From the NCBI RefSeq assembly GCF_001619985.1, contig NW_017264207.1, positions 129,294-193,293 of the forward strand: DNA of 64,000 bases. Reading direction: 5' to 3'. Each line of letters starts with the position of its first letter. The stretch's first letter is position 1. A program made the position numbers and the translations under genes. Under the pieces are notes generated by a model, which did not search any database, was not told the DNA's origin, and worked only from the letters and a program-made list of their open reading frames with translations. Shown here piece after piece: positions 55,243-64,000 of the stretch. Source of the DNA: Xylona heveae TC161. Its lineage: Eukaryota; Ascomycota; Xylonomycetes; Xylonales; Xylonaceae.

Positions 55243-58200
55243 ATGGATATCAATTCCCTTCTTTCCCCCCAAGAGTCGCCGGTCACGGAGACGCCGCCCT
55301 CAAATCAGTCCAATCCGCCTCAAGCACGTCGAACAAAGTCGTCGTCACGCACTCCACAAGTTGCACCTGTAGCCTCATCACCGCTGAGCTCGTCGAATGC
55401 GCCCGTATTACCGCACAATGTTCTCTCTCAGGCCCAGCAGATGATGCCATCACCGCCAATCATAAGTCCTAGCACGGGTGTAGCTGCGAGTGCAACGAGT
55501 ACTCCCTCGGCCGAAGGACGAGCTCCGCCTTTGACAAGGCAGCCTTCAACACCTGGAATGGACACATTGGCAGACTTGGCAACCATGCAGCATCATCAGC
55601 AAGCAGCGCGGGCTAGTGCGAGCGGTTTACGCAGTGCTGAGATTTACGATGCAGCACGCGTTCCTTCCCCCGCCCGATTTCCTCTCCACACTATTCCTCG
55701 AACGCACAGCAACACTCGCGGGGCCATGGACCTCTCAATGACGGACGCTCCTGCACAAACTCCTCCTCCCCGGACCTTTACTGCGACTTCTCTCTCCGAG
55801 TCCGATTTGAAGACGGTTGCTGAGCTTGTCGGATATCTTGCCGAGAACCCTTATGCCTACGAATCTCATGTGCAATTGATTAAGCTCTTACACCAGGGTT
55901 TCATCTCGCATATATATCCAGCCGAGTCACCAGATTCAACTGGAGACCCGCACAAGTACGACCTCTTGGACGATCTTCGGATGGCGCGGGAAGCGATGGA
56001 ATCCAGATATCCGGTTGGAGAGGACATTTGGGCCGACTGGATTCAGGACGAGCAGACGCTGGCACGGACCACGGAGGACCGGATTGGCGTCATGGAGCTC
56101 TGTCAGCGAGCAGTCGAAGAGGAACTTGAGAGTACAAAGCTCTGGGTGCTTTACGGCAACTGGATGCTTAACCTGTACCGCGCCGCCCATTACGAGCCCG
56201 ACACGAGCGATGCACAGGAGGATGCCGGCGCCGGCGTCGATTGGTCTGAAGAGGACAAAATCGTAGGCAAGGAGGTATTCAGTTGGCAACAGATGCTCGA
56301 GGTTTGGAGACTGGGAGTCGAATCTACGCACCGCCGCATGAATGACAGCCACCTGGTCTGGGATCGCTATATGGAGCTACACCTGGAAGATCTAGCGCGG
56401 TCACCGACTACTGAAACCATCCAGCGCTTAAAAGGTCTTTTTATCGAAAGACTCCGAACGCCTCATGCCACGTGGGACCAGACTTTTCAGAATTTCTCCA
56501 CTTTCATTTCTACATATGACAACGCTTCTTATGAGGACACAATGGTGATGACAACGAAAATGAGTCAGGAAGCGAAGCATACATATGGGCTCCGCGAGGT
56601 CTCGGAAGTGCAACTGCAACGCGCGGCAGAATCCGGCGATCGCAATGCTGAATGGAGGCTATTCTCAGAGTATCTGGACTGGGAGCTAGGTCAGAAGCGA
56701 AAGGGAAGATCAGATGCGCGCATGTGCGCAACCTTGTATGAGCGTGCTGTTCTTCGGTTCCCCAACGACCCTTCTCTATGGGAGGACTATGTTGCGTTGC
56801 TAGTTGAGGATAAAAGTCACGGCCGACGAGGCAATGTGCTTCCGGTTCTTGAAAGGGCTACAAGGCACTGTCCCTGGTCTGGCGATCTTTGGTCGCAGTA
56901 TGTTGTGACGGCAGAAACTGAGAAAATGGCATTTGAAGACATTGAAGAGATCAAGCACAAAGCAACCAGTCGCGGTTTGCTCGATGCTGGTACCATGGAT
57001 GAAGTGCTTAAAGTGTACACTTCCTGGTGCGGATTCCTTCGACGGAGAGCCTTTGCTCACGATGCTACTGATGAGGAATTGGATGTCGCTGAGGTAGGCA
57101 TCCGATCGGCATTAGAGAGCGTGCGTACAATTGGCGAGAAAAAGGTTGGTCCAGAGTATAAGGGCGATCCACTGTATCGGCTTGAGCGAATCTATATCAA
57201 GTTTCTCTCTCAGAGCAGATTGTATGAGCCTGCACGTGAAGCTTTCCAAGGGCTTGTGCCCCAATGGGGCACCAGCTATGAATTCTGGTTGCGGTTCTAT
57301 AATTGGGAGATGAGTATCTGGGCCAGGCAGAATGAGACTGGAAAGAACAATGGCAATCTGTCTGTGTTGCCCTCCCATGCGACCGCCGCTCTACAGCAAG
57401 GCATGATGCGTGAGGATGTCGACTGGCCAGAAAAGCTCATTGAGACCTTTATTCACCACTGCCAACAGCACGAGGATGCTGAGGCCCTACAACTTGGCAT
57501 TGCTCAGGCCCGGAAGGCAACGAAACAGGTGATGAAGCGACGGGAACGAGAAGCTATTGAAGCAGCTCAGCAGCAGCAGGCCGCAGGTTACTTTGATGCG
57601 GCCGCAGGAGCGGTAGCGCCCAGCGCCACTGAAGACCAATATAGTATGGGTAAGAGAAAGAGGGAGGAGGAGGAGGAGGAGGAGGAGGAGGAGGCTGTCG
57701 CAGGTGCGGCCGCGAAGAAGAGCCGGGCCGAAGAGGCGCGTCCTTCAGAGCCGCAAGTGGAAGAACAGTCGGTCACTGCCGAATCTATGGCGAAGCGTGA
57801 CCGCGAAAATACTACTGTCCTCGTCAAGAACCTGCCAGCAGATACGAGTGAGAACCGAGTACGACAATTCTTCAGAGACGTAAGTTTGGATTACATTCAC
57901 CAATTCGTAATAATAAGCTAATTTGAAACGTTAGTGCGGCAAGATCAATAGCATAAAGCTGATCCAAGAAGATGACACGACGTCTGCTTCTATTGAGTTC
58001 GATACTAAAGAGGACGTTCTAGCAGCGCAAACAAGAGATATGAAGAACTTTGAGGGCAACTCGATTGAAATACATCTCGGCACTGGCTCCACGCTGTTTG
58101 TCACAAATTTCCCGCCAGCGGCAGATGAGTCCTATATTCGTGACCTCTTCAAGGAGGTAAGCCATGTGCTTTCAAGTTCTTCTTTCCCTACAATCATGAT

Positions 58201-59474
58201 CTAACACAATATTTAGTTTGGCGAAGTTGTAGATGTCCGCTTTCCGTCATTAAAATTCAACACGCACCGTCGGTTCTGCTACGTGCAATTCAAGACCTCA
58301 GCGCAAGCACAGGCGGCAACAGCCCTCGATGGCAAAACAGTTGGGGAGCATCTGACTTTGATTGCGAAAATCTCTGATCCTGCTCATAAGAAGGCCCGCA
58401 GCGGAGCAATCTACGAGGGGCGTGAGGTGTACGTATCAAACTTGGATTGGAGTGCAACAGAGGATGAAGTCCGCCAAGCATTCTCCAAGTATGGTAAGGT
58501 GGAAAGGGCCAGGATTCCCACAAACGTTGCAGGAAAGAGCAAAGGCGTTGCCTTCATTATTTTCCCCACCAAGGTGTGTCTCGTGTCTGATCACTGATCA
58601 TCGGGTCGGCGGCTAACCCTGTTTGCAGGAGGAAGCGAATGCAGCCCTTGAGATGAATCTCACAAAATTCAAATCCCGCGTTCTAAACGTTGTCATCTCT
58701 TCTGCGGACCCAGCCAAGCGCCAAGCTACCAACATAGTTGCTTCATCTAGCAAAGCCGAGTCACCTGAGAGCTCCACTGTGGAGTTTAAGGCGGCAGAAG
58801 ATGCCGAACAACAGTCTCATGCACACCGGGCTTCTTCACCATCGGCCGGCCGGCCCACTCCTCAAGAAATTCGTGCCAAAACCGTCGGTCTGCTAAATGT
58901 TCCCGATACTGTCAACGCTGCACGTATTCGCTCCCTCATGGAACCTTACGGCCCGCTCGTCAAAGTTATCTTACGGCCTGACCACCAAGGCGCAATTGTC
59001 GAATTCAAAAACATCAACGACGCTGGCAAGGCTTCGCTAGATGTCGAGGGATACGAGATTGCTCCAGGTCGAAAACTCGGAGTCGGATCTGTTGCCGAAA
59101 TGTTCCGTCAGGACGCCGAAATCAAGTCCACCCGCATCCAAACTGGAAAGAATGCTCAAAAGTCCAAGCAGGCGGGTCCCTCGGCCCTTCAACCTGTGGC
59201 GCCTGTTCGGCGCCCGAATCAACCCGGTGCCAGAAGAGGCGGCGGCAAGGGAGGATTGGGGTCTCGACGGGGCGGTTTTGGACTTGGTGCTTCACGATCT
59301 ACAGAGAGCAGCGGCGACGGCGATAAATCACCAGAGAAAAATGCAGAAGACAAGATGCAGGGAGTGGAAACGGAGAAGCAAGAAAAGGGTGACGAGCCCG
59401 CTGCGCAAGAAGGTCAGACACAAAAGAAGTCGAATGCCGACTTCAAGGCCTTGTTCTTGTCCGGTGGAAAGTAA
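55243..59474 (+). CDS. prp24: U6 snRNP assembly factor Prp24 (HAT repeats plus RRMs)
   Basis: Prp24 anneals U4 and U6 snRNAs during spliceosome recycling. Four exons, 55243-57879, 57935-58156, 58217-58573 and 58629-59474, encode 1353 residues. After a Ser/Pro-rich N-terminus comes a long HAT (half-TPR) region, about residues 190-780, as in human SART3 and fungal Prp24 (WVLYGNWMLNLYRAAHYEPD, LWEDYVALLVEDKSHGRRG, YEFWLRFYNWEMSIWARQ). Four RRMs follow: TTVLVKNLPADTSENRVRQF, STLFVTNFPPAADESYIRDL, REVYVSNLDWSATEDEVRQA and TVGLLNVPDTVNAARIRSLM. The extreme C-terminus, KKSNADFKALFLSGGK, matches the SNFFL box that binds the Lsm2-8 ring in yeast Prp24. Yeast Prp24 lacks the HAT region and is about 440 residues. 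The E-rich run near residue 809 is a GAG repeat. Confidence 0.94.
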
Positions 59475-60714
59475 AGAGAAGCACCGCCATGTTTAATTTA
59501 TAATTAACGATGTATCACGATGGAACTCGCCAAGACACGAATGTGTTTCGAAAAAAGAAATGTATTGATACGCAAGGAATGCATACACCATTTCCCGTGT
59601 TCTACTGTCAGCATATGGAAACAAAATGGGGCAACGCCATAAAAATATGAATGAGTTGAAACGGAGCTAATTTCGGGGAGGTACTACGATACGAACAGAG
59701 GCAGGGAGGCGAGCTTCTGCATCTACAAAAGTTGCGGGTCGGTTTATTTCAATTGGTCATTTGAAATACCTCGTTTGCTCAGTGTTTCCTTGGTCTTTTC
59801 ATTGGATTGAGTTTTGGGGTCGGATGGTCAAGGGTGGTTTGCTTTTTTACCTTGTTCTGTTTCATTTCATCAATTTTTGGCGTTTGCGACTTAGAGAGGG
59901 CCGGCGTCTGCATTATTCACTTTTTTTTTCGCGTCCTTTTTTTTCCCCCTTTCATTAGCTCTTTCCCCACTTTGCAGGACTTGTCAATTTTATGATTAAA
60001 TAGCTTCTGCATTATAGCAGTATCCTGCGTTTTTCTGGAAACTCTCTCCGGGTGCTGGGTTAGCGACAGCTAATATGCTGTGTATTACCAATAGCGATAT
60101 TAGTGATAGCGATAGCCAGTTCTCAGTGATCGCCACAGCGAACTACCATAGCTATAGCTATATCGTATGCCAAATAGCTTTTTATTTTTATTTTTATTTT
60201 TCAGACGTCAGTTGCCTTGTCACTACCGTCTGGTTTCTGTCTGCTGTTTGCTCTGCTGTTCTGTCTGATATGTGTGAAATTCCTTCTGCTTGTCCTACAG
60301 GTCGTCGACCAATTTATTCATCGCGACTGTAAAAGGTTTCATCTCCGTACCCTTCCTCTTCGGTTCCCGATCTAGATCCTATTTTTTATAAATATGGAAT
60401 TGCATTTCGTGCGGTACTATTCACGTTCTTTGCTGTACTGCATATTCGTTGCGCTGATAAGTGGACTGCCTGGTTGAATTTGAACCGAACCCTGTCTATG
60501 AAGTGATTGTTCCATTTCTAGCATTTCTAACAGGAAAAAGAGATATCTGCTGAATTTGCGAGTAGATATCAAGTGAATGTATAGGAGTAAATACAGAGTA
60601 CGGTAGTCTATATGAAGTCCCCACCAAAAGAGGGTCGAGGAGGGAAATACAAAAGGTATAGAAAAGAAAAGGAATAGAGAAGATCGCGTTAAAGATTATC
60701 GCGTAGAGGTCGAT
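59475..60714. other. Intergenic, between convergent genes
   Basis: This is AT-rich 3' flank between Prp24 and the TMEM234-like gene. It includes TTTTTA-type runs near 60178-60202 and repeated GCGATAG/AGCTATA-type short motifs at about 60092-60165. No gene is recognised. Confidence 0.6.
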
Positions 60715-61544
60715 TTACTTCTTCGAAATGACGCATAGTGCGATGCCGCCGAGGACGAGAGTCATGCCGATCCACGTATCTGTATTTAGGCGCTTGTGTG
60801 AGTATATCGGGGTTATCTTGAGAGCGGGTGTCTTATTGGGGTCTAAACGAGGATAACACAGTGCTAAGGCTAGGTCTCAAGAAGGGTGGATAAGGGGGTC
60901 TAGAGGTTCAGAAAACGATAGAAAGGGCAATGGAAAAGCTGAACATGTCAGAAAGGGCAATGGATGACGTACTGGGTGAAATAGTCTTCTTCTCAGCCCA
61001 CCATTCACCTAAGACGGTGAAGAGAAAGGCGAGGGAATTGGTGATGGGTACCGTCAATGACAGTTCTAATTTTGGGGTGTGGTATGTTAGCTTTGTCTTG
61101 TTGTGAAGAAACTGCTATGCGGAAGGGTGGGAAAAGAGACAACGAATCGAACCCCAAAAAAAGAAAGGAAAAGAAAAAAAGAAAAACAACGTATCGAAAA
61201 AGCAAATAAAAGTAAATTGAGGATGTAAATAGAAGAAAATACTGACCGGCGCGCCCGATTAACAAAAAGAACCATACGCTCCCCGTAAGATTAATCAACA
61301 AGGGAACAGCATACGCGGGACTCCGCAAAAGGTCCCAGACCGTATACATGCCCTTGAGAACGTACCGCGTGACGATACTCTTGTTTGGATCCGTCACGCT
61401 GGGCCGCTCAATGGGCTTGTATGTCTTTGCGGCTCGGCGGATGAAAGGTGTGGTGAAGCCCCATGCCATGCCAACGAGCAGGAAGGAGATGACCCAGCGG
61501 AATATAGATGGCTGAGCGGCAGGCGCGGAAGTATCGGGGTCCAT
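60715..61544 (-). CDS. TMEM234-family small membrane protein
   Basis: Three exons on the minus strand, 61544-61247, 61065-60973 and 60779-60715, encode 151 residues. The protein has four hydrophobic segments (FRWVISFLLVGMAWGFTTPF, AYAVPLLINLTGSVWFFLLI, LTVPITNSLAFLFTVLGEWW, WIGMTLVLGGIALCVISKK) and the family signature GMAWGFTTPFIRRAA and NLTGSVWFFLLIGRAELSLT. TMEM234 proteins belong to the drug/metabolite transporter (EamA-like) superfamily as a short four-helix form. Biochemical function is not established. It ends in ISKK, a C-terminal KK that could act as an ER-retrieval signal if cytosolic (inference). All introns join in frame. The start MDPDTSAPAAQPS fits the family length. Confidence 0.88.
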
Positions 61545-62491
61545 TGTCGCTGATTGACGTCCGAATGATATTTGTGGCAGCGTGCAACGAAAATGCAAGA
61601 ATGCAATTGACGTAGTAAGAAGCAAGTGCAGAATGCTCGTCTAACGAATCGAGAAACGCAGTGGGAATCTTGAAAAACAAAAGATATTGAAATAGCAACT
61701 GGTGAAAAAAGAAATAAAACTAGAAGAGAGAACAAAATTGCCAAATAAATGTACAAATGCAAATATAAACTGTATAGCGATGAATGATGACGCAGGGGAA
61801 GTGATAAGTAGTAAGCGTGACTGCTTGTGCTTCAAAATAGAACAATGTTCAAATCGTTGGAAATTCTCGATTGATCACGACAATACTGACACTTAAATTA
61901 TCCGGATGGAAGATATCCCGTAGAAACAAGATCAGCGTCAACATCAGTTTGCTGGAAACGAATTATTGACGTTCTTCAAGGATACGCGTGGAGAGAGCGG
62001 GATAGTGGACATCGGGCCGCAGGGCGGCAGATGCCGAGGCAGGGGTCGGGAGTCGGGGCGTGGAACTATGTTTCTCCGCGTGGAGAGCAGCGACGCTCTA
62101 GCGTAACCCTAATGTCCGGCTGCGGAAATTCGTCGTGCCTTAGCAACAACCCTAGTCGCGTCTAGCTGGAGTGATAAACAGACATGTATGGAAATAATAT
62201 GCTCAAATTGGCTGGCTAATACAAATTCATGCTCTTCACATTTCTTCGCATTCTGTGCAGGCATGGCGTACAGCTCCGTTTGCAATGGCTCGCGTTGTAG
62301 CATGGCAGTCTGGGCCGTGCTGCAAAACCCCGCAATGCTTGAATTTTTACCTTCTTGACCCTTCAATATGTTTAAAAATCTTCTTTATAGACGAGACGAT
62401 TGTGCATTTGTTATTTCTGAAAGCGTTTTGTTTTTATTCGCCTTTCTGACAATAATTCATCTGGTCTGGGGCCTACATCAACCATCGCAGG
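61545..62491. other. Divergent promoter region of TMEM234-like and ABC transporter genes
   Basis: This is 947 bases with no gene. A GC-richer block at 61980-62140 contains repeated GCGTGGAGAG and CGGCTGCGG, a CGG-N3-CGG arrangement of the kind bound by Zn2Cys6 regulators. That functional reading is speculative. Confidence 0.5.
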
Positions 62492-64000
62492 ATGGATGGA
62501 GGGAAGGCTCCCAATGTGACTTTCGAGTCTGGATCATCAGACTCGCCTCCACAGGGGTCTCAAATCGAAGACCGGCCACCAGAGGATGCTAGGAGAGAGA
62601 ATAACTTCGGATCTATCTATACAGATGATCAAAGTGTTCTCTCCTCAACTCCCACGCGGACTTCTTCTACAGCTGGACAGCCACGGCGGGACAGTATCTC
62701 CGATATACGACCAGGGGATCCAGAAGTCGATCCTGCAAACCCGGCATTCGATGTGTACAAATGGGCCAAATGGTTGATTAGGCTATATGAGACTGAAGGC
62801 ATACAGCGTAGTCATGCCGGCATCGTTGTGAGAGATCTCGATGTTTCCGGGACGGGGTCTTCAGTTCAATTGCAAGAGACTGTGTCATCGGCAATATGGA
62901 CCCTTTTCACGTTTTGGAGAGACTTGGGGAGGAAAAAGGGCCCCGCTAAAAAAATCTTGCGCAATTGTTACAGCTTGCTCAAGAGTGGAGAGACGCTTCT
63001 TGTGCTGGGCAGGCCTGGTAGCGGATGTTCAACGTTTCTAAAGACTATGACAGGAGAACTAGATGGCTTGGAAGTGGCTGGGAAGTCGTCAATCCACTAC
63101 AGCGGTATGATTAGCATGTCTGTACGATCTTTCGCGACAACTTATTTATTTCTTCATCAGGGATACCGCAGCACGTGATGACCAAGGAATTCAAAGGGGA
63201 TGTAAGTATCCCAGAAGCCAAATTTCACGAGCTTGAGTATATTAAACAAGGTAGATTATTTATAATCAAGAAGTCGACAATCATTTTCCGTATCTTACCG
63301 TGGGCCAGACCATGGAGTTTGCAGCAGCAGTCACAACTCCACACAACCGGCCTCTTGGGGTCTCAAGGAAGATATACACTCAGCATATTGCTCAAGCCAT
63401 GATGGTAATTTTTGGTCTGAGCCATACCTATAATACCAAAGTTGGAAACGACTTTGTGCGAGGCGTGTCTGGCGGGGAGCGGAAGCGCGTCAGCATCGCC
63501 GAAATGTCTGTTCGTGGAGCAGTCTTTTCCTGCTGGGATAATAGCACTCGCGGGCTTGATGCCGCCACAGCGCTCGAGTTTGTTCAAGCTTTGACGCTAG
63601 ATGCAAATGTTGCTGGCAATTGTCACTGTGTGGCCATCTATCAAGCGTCCCAAGCCATCTATAATACTTTTGATAGAGTTACGATTCTCTATGAGGGCCG
63701 TCAAATCTACTTTGGCCCAACGGATAATGCGAAAAGATATTTTGAGGAGATGGGCTGGAGTTGTCCACCGAGGCAAACTACACCGGATTTTCTCACATCA
63801 ATAACGAACCCTGATGGCCGAACTCCAAGAGCGGGATACGAAAGTCGCGTGCCAAGAAGCGCAAAGGAATTTGAGAGGTACTGGCATTCGTCAGCCGAAT
63901 TTTCTGCGCTGCGAAGGCAGATCGACGAACATGAACGCAAATTTCGGATCGGTGGCCGCCTTGTGGACGAGTTCCGAGCATATAAGAGATCCATGCAATC
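62492..64000 (+). CDS. PDR-type ABC transporter, 3' end outside the window
   Basis: This is the 5' part of a full-size ABC-G (pleiotropic drug resistance) efflux pump of the plasma membrane. Visible exons are 62492-63104, 63161-63201 (41 nt) and 63255 to the window end. The N-terminal ABC_trans_N region includes [20 protein letters not shown] and the downstream VRDLDVSG. The first nucleotide-binding domain has Walker [17 protein letters not shown], where Cys replaces the usual Lys as is normal for PDR NBD1. Next come [20 protein letters not shown], the signature [13 protein letters not shown], and Walker B with D-loop [20 protein letters not shown]. The Q/H region is [20 protein letters not shown], followed by [11 protein letters not shown]. 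All three exons join in frame and no break is seen. The remaining roughly 1000 residues, including both membrane domains and NBD2, lie beyond the window. Confidence 0.93.

Overview
The window reads as a chromosomal segment of a filamentous ascomycete, most likely a eurotiomycete of the Aspergillus/Penicillium type. Three things point there: short introns (mostly 50-90 nt) with GTAAGT/GTATGT-like donors and CTAAC/CTGAC-like branch points, fungal-specific families (TRP/FLC-like channel, NmrA-like reductase, PDR-type ABC transporter, DUF7025-type AAA ATPase), and pyrimidine-rich promoters and leaders. There is no operon logic. Genes lie on both strands and are mostly ordinary housekeeping genes. 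No CRISPR array, rRNA or convincing tRNA gene was seen.

Layout. 1-1045: U1 snRNP protein C (yhc1), 5' end outside the window. 2039-4498 (-): TRP/FLC-like membrane protein. 6638-8600: DEAD-box ribosome-biogenesis helicase HAS1. 11175-16757: a 1787-residue, largely disordered protein with SR/SP repeats. 16758-24065: a gene-poor, AT-richer island of about 7.3 kb. It holds only a fragment of a zinc-cluster-like gene, one orphan open frame and small tandem repeats. 24066-26711 (-) and 27440-29870 (+): a divergent pair, an unrecognised acidic protein and a AAA ATPase. 30345-33842 (-): an Air1/Air2-like zinc-knuckle protein with a Gly-rich tail. 35571-36279: the ORMDL sphingolipid regulator. 36766-37607 (-): an NDUFAF2/NDUFA12-like complex I factor. 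38306-40547: a long Scp1/transgelin-type calponin-homology protein. 41394-42350 (-): an NmrA-like reductase. 43824-45948 (-): an unrecognised acidic protein. 48475-50130: a fungal protein with a conserved Cys/His motif. 51664-52955 (-): mitochondrial ribosomal protein uL22m. 55243-59474: the U6 snRNP factor Prp24. 60715-61544 (-): a TMEM234 homologue. 62492-64000: the start of a PDR-type ABC transporter that runs off the end.

The genes do not form one pathway. Several serve RNA metabolism (U1-C, HAS1, the Air-like protein, Prp24). Two serve mitochondria (uL22m, the complex I factor). Several are membrane or lipid related (TRP/FLC, ORMDL, TMEM234, ABC transporter). Exon structures were derived by hand from splice consensus and frame. 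For each complete multi-exon model the summed coding length is a multiple of three, which supports the models. I did not find a clearly new biological system. The best leads are a possible intron-retention switch that decides the C-terminus of the Air-like protein, the gene-poor island with its zinc-cluster fragment, and three unrecognised conserved-looking proteins.
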